DNA of 64,000 nucleotides from Chitinophagaceae bacterium (GCA_947458275.1 CANGYR010000005.1:62001-126000); one strand, 5' to 3'. Positions 43,901 to 53,641 are shown, counted from the stretch's first letter. Notes: a model not told the origin generated them from the sequence alone. Numbers and translations: made by a program.

Positions 43901-44762
43901 CTTCTTCCTTTTTTTGTATAGGCATGAAAGTGGCGGCAGGCCTGGAATCAGTTGAACTGCCTGTCGGAGCGGAGACTCTTTTGATGGTTGGATCAAGCAG
44001 CTTTAAAAACGGCTTGCCATCCTTGTATATAAATTCGAATTTACCAGTTAAATCATCATTTAAACTGTAGCCATAAATCTGCAGCAACTTGTTTTTGTCT
44101 TTATCCCAGTTTCTGATGGAATCAAAATAATTGGAGCCATAAGCATTCAACAATTGAAGGAAAAGTGCCACCTTGTGCTCGCATAACGGATGTTTGGATT
44201 CCGCACAAGTACAAGAAGTGTCGAAATTTCTCTCATCATTTTTTTGAATAACAATCGGGTATGCAACACCGTTATAATTCAACTCAGCTTCTACACGTTC
44301 GTCTGCTGCTTTATTAATGGTGGCTTTACCGCTGCGCAATATTTTTTCAGCATCTTCATATATAGCGGGAGACGACAACATTTTGATCATTTTCAGATCA
44401 ATGTGTTTCATCTTGGCTACTGTATGGTATTGATTGTATTGTATTACAGAACCGCCGAGCATATTTTTGTCGGCCATATCCTGTAAGCGGAATAAAGCAG
44501 CCGACTCATGACGGCAAATATCTCCCATATTATACGGACAACCGCAGCGAAGTGATATCAATTTAGGATCTGCATATTTATTAATATACACTTTATAAAA
44601 CATGCTGTAAGTATCATCCTTTACCCTAAAAACCATATTCCCCATTAGCTGATCATGTTCAATCATCTCCACCATACCAGCGCTATGGATTTTCTTACCT
44701 CGACGAATTACTTCATCGTTGCCGTTATTGTAAATATGTTTTATGATATGCGGTAATGCCAA
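40998..44762 (-). CDS. SNF2-family helicase with SWIM zinc finger
   Basis: A 1254-residue DNA-dependent ATPase. N-terminal SWIM finger (CGCPYNMGDICRH, about residues 75-90) and a second cysteine/histidine set (CTCAESKHPLCEH, about 185-197). Helicase core from about residue 790: Walker A DDMGLGKTVQ, Walker B variant DESQ, motif III SGTPLQNN, motif V LKAGGVGLNLT and motif VI DRTHRIGQ. Family members remodel protein-DNA complexes in repair and transcription. TTG at 44762 is taken as start; the first in-frame ATG would cut 29 residues. Size and domain order are normal for the bacterial SWIM-SNF2 group. Confidence 0.92.
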   Translation of the reverse strand: MALPHIIKHIYNNGNDEVIRRGKKIHSAGMVEMIEHDQLMGNMVFRVKDDTYSMFYKVYINKYADPKLISLRCGCPYNMGDICRHESAALFRLQDMADKNMLGGSVIQYNQYHTVAKMKHIDLKMIKMLSSPAIYEDAEKILRSGKATINKAADERVEAELNYNGVAYPIVIQKNDERNFDTSCTCAESKHPLCEHKVALFLQLLNAYGSNYFDSIRNWDKDKNKLLQIYGYSLNDDLTGKFEFIYKDGKPFLKLLDPTIKRVSAPTGSSTDSRPAATFMPIQKKEEEQVEKEKPAKKLGLVFNFNAKSYPGFGIDAVQGEQDDEAKKFIGKVEAIDLTKFVDTEHYSEGDKQLFLQIRKLQSPEINKFINRNSPFSGIWENIIQSDGDELPEETKLLIAEYIHPKLKKIFEEQASSYFVFRLPNKKNFVTANLKDVELSNSFISPSFKLMSVDDHFELTCMVNINGRKIPFEKNECNSSLVFLHDDVLYTWNKTEDIVQAENFLAKGNIRVNKSDWAVQMQEFILPLTKAYNVEFDKSLMREVKGGAPDVKMQLMEKGEYLLFQPVFIYKGFQAVGPITGTLTIPDGDKILVIQRNNEEEQDFLTKLQNLHSAFVYQNDSGSFILKGTEVLRNNWFFLFMDAMKEMKVPVFGFEALRNFRFNTSKPSTHIHVSSGLDWFDAKVEIEFGEQRVGIADIKKALAAKQSFVQLGDGTLGILPDEWLKKYSLLFKAGEGKQDKLRLSRYHMTVIDELYENRSESELSFALDEKFQRLREFKNIPETPAPANLEKILRPYQLAGFQWLNYLNEVGWGGILADDMGLGKTVQALTMLEQYKTANGSLKAIVICPTTLIYNWKNEVGKFTPALSYHIHHGNLRNRKAEELEKFNIIITTYGTLRSDINIFLKILFDYVILDESQAIKNPSSKVTKAATLLTAKNRICMSGTPLQNNTFDIYAQMNFLNPGLLGSMEYFRNEFATPIDKFGEQEQKEHLRKLINPFILRRTKEQVAKDLPEKTETILFCEMDTDQRRIYEAYRNSYRDKILGTIETQGIDKSQLTILQGLMKLRQICDSPAILNEEDKYPNYSIKLEELSREIEENIGSHKALIFSQFLGMLALIKEKLIEKNIPFEYFDGSTSATDREKAIQNFQSKDECRVFLISLKAGGVGLNLTAADYVYIVDPWWNPAVEQQAIDRTHRIGQTKNIFAYRMICIDTIEDKILQLQEKKKILAKELISDESGFVKSLTKADVEYLFS

Positions 44763-44862
44763 AGCAGAATTCCTTTATGGTTGAATAGTTAGGCCTATTA
44801 AAAATCCCCCTTCTTCTGAAAAGGGCAATTTGCAAAAGTAACGGAATTTTGGGGTAAAAATT

Positions 44863-45600
44863 CTAGTATTTTACCAGTTTTCCTGATTGATAAATTGGTA
44901 AAACTGGAGCTGTGTTGGAAAGCAGACAATGGCGGATATCTTTTTCCAATCCGAATAAAGACAGGCGGACATAATGAGAGGCCTCGCGTTGTTTCATAAA
45001 TTCAAATAAATCGTTTCCCGCCTCTTTATATAAAGACAAGGCCATCCTTGAAGCATCGCAGTTGACAGAAAAATGTGAACCGATTTGATTAATGACTGCG
45101 CCGGCAAATAAGGTGTCTTCAATATTCACACGATCTTTCCATGCGGAACAAGCCAACAGTACATTTTTCTTCTGTTGCAAAAGATAGTTGCAAACAGCAT
45201 CCAGATTGGAAAAAGCGCCTGTAATGATTTGTTCGGCACCTTTTTCGAGTGCCATATGCAATAGTTTGGTACCGTTTGTAGTAGTCAGCACCAAGGTTTT
45301 GCCGCCGATAAACGAAGCCGGATATTCAAAAGGAGAATTGCCGTATTGCAAACCCTCTGCTACCTTACCGTCTCGCTCACCTGCAGTGATGGCATCGAGT
45401 TGTTTCCCTATCCTTATGCACTCCGGTACACTGTCAACCGGAATAATTTCTTTAGCTCCGTTGTGCAAAGCTGCAGCTATGGTGGAGGTTGCTCTCAACA
45501 CATCTATAATTACCACAATGCTGGAGCTGATATCGTACAAATGCAATAGCGCCGGGGAAAGCGATGTATACAAAACCGGTTTATTGTTGGTGTCCGACAT
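44863..45600 (-). CDS. 2-phosphosulfolactate phosphatase family protein (ComB)
   Basis: A 245-residue protein of the ComB family, which in methanogens makes sulfolactate for coenzyme M. Family blocks: VVIIDVLRATSTIAAALHNG, AGERDGKVAEG, GKTLVLTTTNGTKLL and ACSAWKDRVNIEDTLFAGAV. Bacteroidota keep this gene without coenzyme M; a role in sulfonate or sulfonolipid metabolism is possible but inferred. Follows gcvT by 23 bases. Confidence 0.85.
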   Translation of the reverse strand: MSDTNNKPVLYTSLSPALLHLYDISSSIVVIIDVLRATSTIAAALHNGAKEIIPVDSVPECIRIGKQLDAITAGERDGKVAEGLQYGNSPFEYPASFIGGKTLVLTTTNGTKLLHMALEKGAEQIITGAFSNLDAVCNYLLQQKKNVLLACSAWKDRVNIEDTLFAGAVINQIGSHFSVNCDASRMALSLYKEAGNDLFEFMKQREASHYVRLSLFGLEKDIRHCLLSNTAPVLPIYQSGKLVKY

Positions 45601-45623
45601 TTGATATTTCAGATTTTAAAAAT

Positions 45624-46709
45624 TTATTCAAAAGGAACCTTCACTACTTTGGCTGCAACTGCGATGTTACGGATTTTAATGAATATTTCCGTTCCGATTT
45701 GCGTAGAAGACGTCTCAACATATCCCATTCCTATAGCCTTACCGAGTGAAGGCGACTGCGTTCCGGAAGTTACGATGCCGATATTTTTTCCCGATGCATC
45801 CACCATTTCATAATCATGGCGGGCAATACCTCTTTCAACCATTTCAAAACCGACGAGCTTTTTTGTAATTCCTTCTGTCTTTTGTTTTTCAAATATTGCT
45901 TTAGAGGTAAAATCTTTGGTAAACTTAGTAATCCATCCCAATCCGGCTTCAATGGGAGAAGTAGTATCGTTGATATCGTTCCCATAAAGACAAAAGCCCA
46001 TTTCCAAACGTAATGTATCTCTTGCGCCCAGGCCTATTGGCTGAATGCCGTATGACTTGCCCGCTTCGAAAATAGCATCCCAGATTTCATTGGCATCATT
46101 ATCCTTGTCTTCAAAATATATCTCTACGCCTCCTGCGCCGGTATATCCAGTCGCGCTGATAAGTACATTGTCAATGCCGGCAAACTTTCCTTTAACGAAA
46201 GTGTAATACTTTAGATTTAGTATATCCATTTCCGTTAGTGACTGTATGATTTTATTGGCATTAGGTCCCTGAATAGCCAGCAGCGCTGTCTTTGATGAAA
46301 TGTTGTGCATTTCCACACCCTTATTGTTTCTGCTGCTGATCCAGTTCCAGTCTTTTTCTATATTACCTGCATTTACTACCAGCATGTAGGTCTTGTTTTC
46401 CTCTACACAATAAACAAGCAAATCGTCTACTATTCCACCCTGTTCGTTGGGGAGACAACTGTACTGTGCTTTTCCGGCGGTCAATTTAGAAGCATCATTG
46501 CTGGTAAGTCGCTGAATAAGTTCAAGTGCATCGGGACCTTTTAGGATAAATTCTCCCATATGGCTTACATCAAACACGCCTGCATTTTTTCTTACCGCAG
46601 CATGCTCTTCGTTAATCCCTTTGTAGGAAATAGGCATATTAAATCCGGCAAATTCTGCCATCTTGGCGCCAAGTGAAATGTGTTTGGATGTAAAGGGAGT
46701 CGTCTTCAT
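45624..46709 (-). CDS. gcvT: Aminomethyltransferase, glycine cleavage T protein
   Basis: A 361-residue T protein that moves the methylene group from the H protein to tetrahydrofolate. N-terminal [20 protein letters not shown], folate-binding aspartate in [23 protein letters not shown] and [19 protein letters not shown]. Standard length. The other glycine-cleavage genes are not adjacent, as is common in this phylum. Confidence 0.96.
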   Translation of the reverse strand: MKTTPFTSKHISLGAKMAEFAGFNMPISYKGINEEHAAVRKNAGVFDVSHMGEFILKGPDALELIQRLTSNDASKLTAGKAQYSCLPNEQGGIVDDLLVYCVEENKTYMLVVNAGNIEKDWNWISSRNNKGVEMHNISSKTALLAIQGPNANKIIQSLTEMDILNLKYYTFVKGKFAGIDNVLISATGYTGAGGVEIYFEDKDNDANEIWDAIFEAGKSYGIQPIGLGARDTLRLEMGFCLYGNDINDTTSPIEAGLGWITKFTKDFTSKAIFEKQKTEGITKKLVGFEMVERGIARHDYEMVDASGKNIGIVTSGTQSPSLGKAIGMGYVETSSTQIGTEIFIKIRNIAVAAKVVKVPFE

Positions 46710-46768
46710 GTAAGCAATTTGAGGGCAAAAGTAAATGAAAAATGACTCAGAAAATACATTCCTGTAGG

Positions 46769-48772
46769 CTATTTAATTAATAAAAAAGGATTAAAACTGC
46801 GTATTTCCTGCATAGCGGGAGTATTGCGCCTGTGTTCGGTTTTTATTTTATGCTTTACTGTCCTTACGGGCTTTGCTTCGTTTTTTTCTTCCGGAAGAAC
46901 AGGCTCAATCTCTTCATCATTCCGGTCTTCCTGTTTTTCATTTTTTCTTTTTTCAGCACGCTGTCCGTCAATGGTGTACAATCCATCTGCCTTCATAATG
47001 TACTCAACTCCGGATTCCCATTTCTGCTCAATCATTTCAGGAAAAATAGCTTTACGAACATCTTCATCTATATCATTGTCTGAAAACATACCAATGTTTT
47101 TTCCGATTTTTATTCTCTTTCCTTCAGGAACATATACGGTAACGATTATACGCTGATTTCTGAATTTATTGTCTCTTGTAATCGGAATGCCTCCATCCAG
47201 CGTAAGAATGGAATCTCTTTGCATCAGATTGAAATGAATGTTTTCTGCTGTTGCGTTGGCATTTTTTCTGTTATTTCCATTTACCTTCTTTATGGTGGTT
47301 ACCCTAAAACTGTCATTGGATGATTTCAATATCTGAATGCTGATGTTTGAGGTGTACAGCGTATCTTCAAATAGCGCGTCGAGTTCCGTAATCTGAACTC
47401 CTTCGTTAATGTTGATGTTATTATTGGACGGAAGAGTAACCATCTCTAGCTTTCCAACAGCAGGATTGGACAGCGCCACCTCTTGTTCATAAGTATCATT
47501 GGTGGATTTGAATTCTTTTACAATAGAGCTGATTAGTCCGCCTAAAGAAAAAGCTCCCAATACGAAAAGAGTGAAAAAAGAAGTCGTGAGCAATCTGCTG
47601 CTGCTCTTCGCTTTTGTCAGCCATCTGATAATGGAAGTAATAATCCATACCATTGGTGTAATAATGAAAAACAACAAAGTTCCCCAGGCAAAAGCTGTCT
47701 GCCACCCCTCATTCAATACAAATCCTTTAAGCGGGAAAATAGCAAAAGAGGCAATGCTTATTGAAAACAAAACAGCAAACAAAGCAATAATAATGATGGC
47801 CAGAATGAAGTAAACAAAAATTTTCACCAGGGTAACGAGAATTTTTCCAATGATGCCGGTTGAATTTTTCCAACCTTTTTTCACTTCTCCCGCCACTACT
47901 TCTGATTTTTCTTTTGCTACAGTGGTTGCCTCTTTGCTAAATTCTTTAAGTCTGCTTTCTACTCCTTTCATTTCCGACATCACCGTTGTTTTGATTGAGT
48001 TCATGTCAACTTTCTCTCCTTTCATTTCAAGTTTTTCGGAGGTTGTTTTGGCAAGCGGTATGGCAATCCAACATATAATATAGGCTATAAATCCAAAGGG
48101 AGTAAAGTGTGAAATCCGATCCCAATCTATGAAGTTGCTAAAAAATGGAGCCAAAAAAATTACTCTTGGTATCCATGGGTTTATTCCAAAATAATGCCCC
48201 AAGCCGCTGCAGACACCGCCGATGATTTTATCATCATCATCGCGATACAATCTTTTTCGGGTGCTTCCTATTTCTTTGGATGCGCTGCTGGGTATGGCAA
48301 TCCACAATATGAGATATGGTAGAAATCCAAAACCAAATGAAATTACGGACACTACAAAAATGATGCGGACAATGACCACATCAATACCAAAATAATTGGC
48401 AAGGCCGCTGCAAACGCCGCCAACAACTTTGTTATTTTCATCTCTGAATAATCTTTTTGCTTTGGGCGATGAATGGGTCGAAGAAGCCGACTCGGTGGAT
48501 GCTGACTGTTCGCCGTCGAACTCTTCCGGGCGACCGATGCTTTTAATAACGGCCTCAACATCATTGTCTGTAATGCATACAGCTCCCTGTTTGATACGCT
48601 CCTGAAAAAGCTCTCCTATTCTGCTTTCTATATCATTGATAATCTCCTCTTTGCCTTCTTCATTGGCAAAATGTTTATGCAGACTTTCAGTATAGGCTTT
48701 CAACTTATCGTAAGCCTTAGTTTCAATCGGAATAATTCTTCCGTGAAAATTTATATTGATGACTTGTTGCAT
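46769..48772 (-). CDS. PspC-domain membrane protein
   Basis: A 667-residue inner-membrane protein. Residues 1-95 form an N-terminal helical domain ([20 protein letters not shown]). Two tandem PspC domains follow (about 105-165 and 172-245), each with the [24 protein letters not shown] block, then membrane segments at about 310-345, 360-385 and 400-420, and a C-terminal soluble beta domain with a basic tail. PspC proteins sense envelope stress. The PadR regulator gene precedes it by 22 bases, so the pair is coregulated. Confidence 0.88.
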   Translation of the reverse strand: MQQVININFHGRIIPIETKAYDKLKAYTESLHKHFANEEGKEEIINDIESRIGELFQERIKQGAVCITDNDVEAVIKSIGRPEEFDGEQSASTESASSTHSSPKAKRLFRDENNKVVGGVCSGLANYFGIDVVIVRIIFVVSVISFGFGFLPYLILWIAIPSSASKEIGSTRKRLYRDDDDKIIGGVCSGLGHYFGINPWIPRVIFLAPFFSNFIDWDRISHFTPFGFIAYIICWIAIPLAKTTSEKLEMKGEKVDMNSIKTTVMSEMKGVESRLKEFSKEATTVAKEKSEVVAGEVKKGWKNSTGIIGKILVTLVKIFVYFILAIIIIALFAVLFSISIASFAIFPLKGFVLNEGWQTAFAWGTLLFFIITPMVWIITSIIRWLTKAKSSSRLLTTSFFTLFVLGAFSLGGLISSIVKEFKSTNDTYEQEVALSNPAVGKLEMVTLPSNNNININEGVQITELDALFEDTLYTSNISIQILKSSNDSFRVTTIKKVNGNNRKNANATAENIHFNLMQRDSILTLDGGIPITRDNKFRNQRIIVTVYVPEGKRIKIGKNIGMFSDNDIDEDVRKAIFPEMIEQKWESGVEYIMKADGLYTIDGQRAEKRKNEKQEDRNDEEIEPVLPEEKNEAKPVRTVKHKIKTEHRRNTPAMQEIRSFNPFLLIK

Positions 48773-48794
48773 CCTGATTTGATTTAATTATTTA

Positions 48795-49130
48795 CTATTG
48801 ATTGTTATTAATTGTTACCATATTCACCGCGTTCACCAACTCACACCAGATTTTTGACAGCTCATCATAGAAAGCACCGCCTTCGTCGGTGAGACTGAAA
48901 TATTTTCTTGGAGGGCCACTATTGCTTTCCACCCATCGATAAGTTAGGAGACCTGCATTTTTCAAACGGGTCAACAAAGGGTACAACGTTCCTTCAAATA
49001 TGCTGAGATTGGCGGCTTTCATTTTTTCAATGATGTCGGAAGGATATGCTTCACCTTGTTTAATAATAGAGAGAATGCAAAATTCCAGAACCCCCTTCCT
49101 CATCTGACTGCCGGTATTTTCGATATTCAT
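48795..49130 (-). CDS. PadR-family transcriptional regulator
   Basis: A 111-residue winged helix-turn-helix repressor: RKGVLEFCILSIIKQGEAYP at the start and the wing ESNSGPPRKYFSLTDEG, the most typical PadR stretch. Likely autoregulates and controls the PspC gene just after it. Upstream, two TTAGTA half-sites ten bases apart (49143 and 49153) could be its target; that is inference. Confidence 0.92.
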   Translation of the reverse strand: MNIENTGSQMRKGVLEFCILSIIKQGEAYPSDIIEKMKAANLSIFEGTLYPLLTRLKNAGLLTYRWVESNSGPPRKYFSLTDEGGAFYDELSKIWCELVNAVNMVTINNNQ

Positions 49131-49564
49131 TTTTTGTTTATTTTAGTACTGATTAGTAACAATTAATATCCGTTGAATATTGTTGAATGTTGTTGAACTT
49201 GGGGCCCGTTGTTGGTGTTATCACCAACGACAATCCTTCCTTTCAACTTCCATTCAATCGACTTTGGGCTCCGTTGTTGGTGTTATCACCAACAACAATC
49301 CTTTCACGTCCATTCAACAGACTCACCCCACAAATTTATACAAACATATGGTACTATGCAATACATAATACTATATTTTTTACATAAACCTGTCTGATAA
49401 TTATCATTTTTATTATATAACTCACTCCTGTATTGATTTTTAGAGAAATAAGGTCGGATAATACATTAATTGAGCGTTTATATGAACGGTAGATTTATAA
49501 GATGAGCGAAGGAATTTGTGTGCAAAAGCATTCAAAAAATAGACAAAAAAGTATTTTACACCTT
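49131..49564. repeat. Intergenic region with two tandem 65-bp units carrying GTTGTTGGTG hairpins
   Basis: 434 bases without a credible gene. Two copies, starting at 49206 and 49271, share CCGTTGTTGGTGTTATCACC plus AACrACAATCC; each forms a 10-bp hairpin GTTGTTGGTG-TTAT-CACCAAC.AC (49208-49231 with one wobble, 49273-49296 perfect). A preceding degenerate stretch (GTTGAATATTGTTGAATGTT) precedes them. Short open frames here are only a by-product of the repeats. The right part (49330-49564) is A+T-rich and holds the promoter of the lipoprotein gene, not further resolved. Confidence 0.75.
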
Positions 49565-50707
49565 ATGATGAAGAAAATTTTGATTGGATTATCTATTGTG
49601 GTAATCGCAACCATATCCTGTAAAAGTAGTAAAGACCTGTTGGAGAGAACCGATACGGAAAGTGCCCTTCGGGATGCAGTAAAAAGATTATACAAAAATT
49701 CGGATGACCAGTATGCTGCCGAGGCTTTGCCTATATTGTATAAAAAGATACAGGAAAAAAGGATGGATAAAATAGAATCCTTGCAAGCCTCGAGCGATTT
49801 GAATAAATGGGATAAAATCATAGCAGAGTATAAATCCTTAGAAAATTCCCGCAATACAATCATTGAAGCTCCTCCGGCATATAAAATCATGAAGCCGGAA
49901 AGCTATGAAAACAAGATCAAAGAAGTTTCTCTGGCCGCAGCAGAAGATTATTACGTGTACGCACAAACGCTTTTATCGAGACCGGGAAGACAAAATGCTT
50001 TGCAGTCCTATGCCGCCTTTGGAAAGGTAATTAAATATGCACCGGGTTATAAAGATAGCAACGAAAAAATGCAGCAGGCATATGATAAATCAATTGTCAC
50101 CGTAGTTGTTTATCCTGTGGAAGATAATTCACTTTTCAATAACAACAACTGGGGCAATTATGGAAGCAATTTCAACAATGAATATTTTCAGCAACGATTG
50201 TTGAGAGAGTTGAGTAACGAAAATAATGCATTTGCCAAATACTATTCAGATTGGGAAATAAGAAGAAATAATATTTTTCCCGACTGGTCGGTCTACCTCA
50301 GACTAAGAAACATTGACCTGCCTCCTGCATCAAATAATTATTCAACCAGAAGAGTCAGCAAACAAGTACAAACCGGAACAGACTCCACCGGAAGACCTAC
50401 ATACTCTACTGTATATGCCACGCTAAACATCACCCGTTCAAGTTTTATAGCAAGAGCAAATATGGAAATAGATATCAGAGATTTGAAAAACGGAGGAAAT
50501 ATTTCTTTACGAACATTCCGTGAAGATTATCGATGGGAACAGGAGACGGCCAATTATAATGGTGATAGCAGGGCGCTCTCACAAAGAGACTGGGATTTAG
50601 TCAACGCCCGTTTAACTATGCCCAGGAGAGAAGATGTTGTAAATGAATTATACAGAAAAATTTATCCGCAGGTATTGAACGGCATTCGAATGGCTGCGAG
50701 GGGATGA
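49565..50707 (+). CDS. Lipoprotein of unknown function
   Basis: A 380-residue lipoprotein. ATG at 49565 (or 49568) begins a signal peptide with lipobox (LSIVVIATISC), Cys then SSKDLLER. The N-terminal half is helical and looks repeat-like (residues about 25-170; KNSDDQYAAEALPILYKKIQ), the rest beta-rich. I do not recognise the family. A truncated relative of its last 36 codons occurs at 53442-53553. Confidence 0.7.
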   Translation: MMKKILIGLSIVVIATISCKSSKDLLERTDTESALRDAVKRLYKNSDDQYAAEALPILYKKIQEKRMDKIESLQASSDLNKWDKIIAEYKSLENSRNTIIEAPPAYKIMKPESYENKIKEVSLAAAEDYYVYAQTLLSRPGRQNALQSYAAFGKVIKYAPGYKDSNEKMQQAYDKSIVTVVVYPVEDNSLFNNNNWGNYGSNFNNEYFQQRLLRELSNENNAFAKYYSDWEIRRNNIFPDWSVYLRLRNIDLPPASNNYSTRRVSKQVQTGTDSTGRPTYSTVYATLNITRSSFIARANMEIDIRDLKNGGNISLRTFREDYRWEQETANYNGDSRALSQRDWDLVNARLTMPRREDVVNELYRKIYPQVLNGIRMAARG

Positions 50708-50790
50708 TGATTTAAGTGGAAAAGAATTCTACAACATATTTTTAACCTTAATGATTATTGAAGGTCTGATACTGGAATATACCCTCGTTT

Positions 50791-52173
50791 ATGGAAATCA
50801 ATCACCTGAATGCTTTGCGACTAGGATTTTCTACTAAAGAAAATACAAAGATTAAAGAAGCGGGAGTCAACAAATACATCAAGCACCAACTCAACGGAAA
50901 TCTATCAATTTCCGAACCATCCTTTATCCAAAATAGCCCCAGAAGTATTCAGGAAATTCAGGAATTGAGAAGAAAATCAGAAAACGGAGGAAAAGATATT
51001 GAGAGTGTTGCAAAACAATTAAATCAGCTGAGCTTTGAATGGAAAGCCTATATACTCAGTCGTTGCCATGAAACCAACTTTCCTTTAAGAGAGAAAATCA
51101 ATTTGTTCTTTCAAAATCATTTTGTATGCACCCTGCAATCTGTCAAAGTTCCTTATTGGATATACAAATACTACGAAACGATTCATACTCACTCTCTTGG
51201 CAACTATAAGAACTTGGTTAAGGAAATTGTTTATTCCAATGCCGTGATTAAATATCTCGACAATCATAAAAACAAACGAGATAGCATTAATGAAAATTTA
51301 GGCAGAGAGCTTTTAGAATTATTTACTTTGGGGGAAGGAAATTATAGCGAAAGCGACATTAAGAATACAGCTTTGGCTTTGGCCGGTTTGACTTTTGGTG
51401 AGGAAAAAGGAAAGTATCGTCCTTTTCTTAAGGACAATTCCACAAAAACAGTATTGGGCAAGTCTGGGAATTTCATCATTGATGATGTGATAGACATCAT
51501 ATTCGAACAAAAAAGCACCGCTTATTTACTGGCAGAGAAAACATTAAAATGGTTTTTTTATGATGTACCCCATTCCGATAAAATAAAAAAATACGGCGAT
51601 TGCCTCTTAAAAAACAATTTTGAGTTAAAGCCGTTTTTCCAAACGCTATTTGAAGAAGAATGTAAAAATGAAATGGGGGGAAATCAAATAAAAAATCCAT
51701 TGATTTTCATGTTTCAGATTTTTCATGATTTGAATTTAAAGCCAAATTACAAGCTAATGGCATTCATTCTGAAAAACCAAAGCATGGATATTTATGATCA
51801 ACCAAATGTGAAAGGGTGGAAAGGAGGCCAGAATTGGCTTACCTCGCAAATATATCTTGAAAGAAATCAGTTGATAGATTTTATAGTCTCTGGCAATGCG
51901 AAATATCAAAAAATCCTGAATAAACGATTGGAGAAATTTAATGCGGGAGAAATCTCATTTAGTCCCATATTCAATATATCAGATAAGAAGAATGCAAAAT
52001 CAATTCTAAATGAATTAATTCAACGGATGATATTTGAAAAAAATGAAGATATTCAAAACGAACTCAACCAGCTATTGAAATATGACTTCGATCCGAATGC
52101 GGAAAATGCTGATAAAGCTATTCTGAAAGTATATCAATATCTGGCAAAAACTCCTGAATTTCAAATTATTTGA
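50791..52173 (+). CDS. DUF1800 family protein
   Basis: A 460-residue protein with the DUF1800 pattern: FFQNHFVCT (usually FWHNHF), ENLGRELLELFTLGEGNY and NVKGWKGGQNWLTS. DUF1800 proteins occur beside DUF1501 proteins; function unknown, usually exported or cell-envelope. No signal peptide is evident here. The DUF1501 gene starts three bases after its stop. The block is more A+T-rich than its neighbours. Confidence 0.88.
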   Translation: MEINHLNALRLGFSTKENTKIKEAGVNKYIKHQLNGNLSISEPSFIQNSPRSIQEIQELRRKSENGGKDIESVAKQLNQLSFEWKAYILSRCHETNFPLREKINLFFQNHFVCTLQSVKVPYWIYKYYETIHTHSLGNYKNLVKEIVYSNAVIKYLDNHKNKRDSINENLGRELLELFTLGEGNYSESDIKNTALALAGLTFGEEKGKYRPFLKDNSTKTVLGKSGNFIIDDVIDIIFEQKSTAYLLAEKTLKWFFYDVPHSDKIKKYGDCLLKNNFELKPFFQTLFEEECKNEMGGNQIKNPLIFMFQIFHDLNLKPNYKLMAFILKNQSMDIYDQPNVKGWKGGQNWLTSQIYLERNQLIDFIVSGNAKYQKILNKRLEKFNAGEISFSPIFNISDKKNAKSILNELIQRMIFEKNEDIQNELNQLLKYDFDPNAENADKAILKVYQYLAKTPEFQII

Positions 52174-52176
52174 TAA

Positions 52177-53349
52177 ATGCAAAGAAGAAAATTCATACAT
52201 CTTACAGCCACAACAACAGGAGGATTATTATTGTTGCCAAACTTTCTTACTGCTAAAAGTTTTTTGACGAACCATAACAACAATGGCAATGACAACGTTT
52301 TGGTTTTTATCCAACTCAATGGCGGAAATGATGGACTAAATACATTTATTCCATTTGACAATCCTTTATATTATGAATCCAGGCCTACAATAGCTGTTAC
52401 AAAAAACAACATCATCAATGCCGTTAATGGCATGGGTTTCCATCCTGCATTGAAAGATTTAGCAACCATCTCACAAGAGGGAAATCTTTGTGTGCTCCAA
52501 AATGTAGGTTATCCCAACCCCAATCGTTCACATTTCAGAAGTCAGGAAATTTGGCAAACAGCCTCTGACAGTAATAAATATCTTGACAATGGTTGGCTGG
52601 GAAGGTTTTTAGATATTCATTGTAAGGATCAGACATTGTCTTCTGTCAATTTGGATACAATCGACAATTTGGCGCTGAAAGCCAATCAGGCAAATGTGAT
52701 TACTGTAAAAGATTTGAATAAAATAAAAAATTACAATGCGGAAGATAACCAACACAAACTTTCTGATAATCCTCAGTTGGATTTCGTGAGAAAGCTTCAA
52801 TATTCCTCATTGGAAGGAATGGAAGAGATACAAAAAGCATTGAAAAAATCAGAAAATTTCAATGAAGTGTATTCAAACAATCCATTGGCAAAAAATTTGG
52901 AGTGGATTGCGAAACTCATAAAAGGAAACCTGAGTTCAAAAGTATATTACACCGCTCTTAATGGTTTTGATACACACAACAATCAGGCCTCTGTACATCA
53001 AAAACAACTATCGATATTAAACGATGCCGTTTATTCTTTTTATAAAGATGTAAAAAATAATAACTTACTAAGTAAGGTAACTTTGGTTATTTTTTCTGAA
53101 TTTGGAAGAAGAGTAAAAGAAAATGGTTCCGGAACAGATCATGGAACAGCCGGGCCAATGTTTATCATAGGTGGAAATAATAAAGGCAAAATAGTTGGAG
53201 CAAATCCCAATCTGAATAATTTAGACAAAGGAGATTTAATCTACGAAATAGATTTCAGAAGTGCATATGCGACATTATTGCAAAAGAAATTCGAATTTGA
53301 TCCAAAAACAATTGGAATAAAAAACACCCTTCTCAATGGAGTTTTTTAA
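52177..53349 (+). CDS. DUF1501 family protein with Tat-like signal
   Basis: A 390-residue protein. N terminus MQRRKFIHLTATTTGGLLLL, a twin-arginine signal with RRKFI. Then the alkaline-phosphatase-like DUF1501 fold: QLNGGNDGLNTFIPFDNPLY, VLQNVGYPNPNRSHFRSQEI and EFGRRVKENGSGTDHGTAGP. Partner of DUF1800 and cotranscribed. The pair is common in Planctomycetes and Bacteroidota; its biochemical role is not established. Confidence 0.92.
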   Translation: MQRRKFIHLTATTTGGLLLLPNFLTAKSFLTNHNNNGNDNVLVFIQLNGGNDGLNTFIPFDNPLYYESRPTIAVTKNNIINAVNGMGFHPALKDLATISQEGNLCVLQNVGYPNPNRSHFRSQEIWQTASDSNKYLDNGWLGRFLDIHCKDQTLSSVNLDTIDNLALKANQANVITVKDLNKIKNYNAEDNQHKLSDNPQLDFVRKLQYSSLEGMEEIQKALKKSENFNEVYSNNPLAKNLEWIAKLIKGNLSSKVYYTALNGFDTHNNQASVHQKQLSILNDAVYSFYKDVKNNNLLSKVTLVIFSEFGRRVKENGSGTDHGTAGPMFIIGGNNKGKIVGANPNLNNLDKGDLIYEIDFRSAYATLLQKKFEFDPKTIGIKNTLLNGVF

Positions 53350-53375
53350 TTTTCATTAAAACAGCAAGGAACATC

Positions 53376-53441
53376 TCATTTCATTAAATTGTACACGATA
53401 AAACTCAGCAAATAAGCCAATCCGGTCATATACAACAACTG
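53376..53441 (-). pseudogene. 3' fragment of a second feoB (last 21 codons)
   Basis: Minus strand reads QLLYMTGLAYLLSFIVYNLM K and stop, matching the C terminus of the intact FeoB at 55.9 kb in 17 of 21 positions (QLLYMTGLAYLLSFLVYQMF K). The match stops abruptly at 53441, where a fragment of another gene begins. The four changes are conservative. Confidence 0.85.
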
Positions 53442-53553
53442 AATGTTAAATCCCGATTAACCCATGCCCAGAAGAGAAGATGTTGTGAATGAATAATACA
53501 GAAAAATTTATCCTCAGGTATTGAACGGCATCAGAATTACTGCAAGAGGGTGA
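53442..53553 (+). pseudogene. 3' fragment of a second copy of the 49.6-kb lipoprotein gene
   Basis: About 110 bases align with 50595-50706. Reading PRRED VVNE, then TAA in place of a leucine codon, then YRKIYPQVLNGIRITARG and stop; one inserted C breaks the frame upstream. Many differences from the intact gene are synonymous. No 5' part of the gene remains. Confidence 0.85.
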
Positions 53554-53572
53554 TGGGGTTTATTTTAGGCGC

Positions 53573-53607
53573 CACTTGCCGTGGTTTGAACCACGGCAAG
53601 TGATTTT
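53573..53607 (+). terminator. Terminator after the DUF1800-DUF1501 unit and scar
   Basis: Perfect 14-bp stem CACTTGCCGTGGTT/AACCACGGCAAGTG around a two-base centre, then ATTTTTAAATTTT. Confidence 0.75.
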
Positions 53608-53641
53608 TAAATTTTATTAATACTCACATTGTCAAAATAAA

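Noticed and set aside
49206..49331. CRISPR-like array at 49.2 kb
   Set aside because: The units are repeated along their whole length and palindromic; no variable spacers.
49180..49397. Three overlapping plus-strand open frames in the repeat region
   Set aside because: Their similar peptides come from the repeated hairpin units read in three frames.
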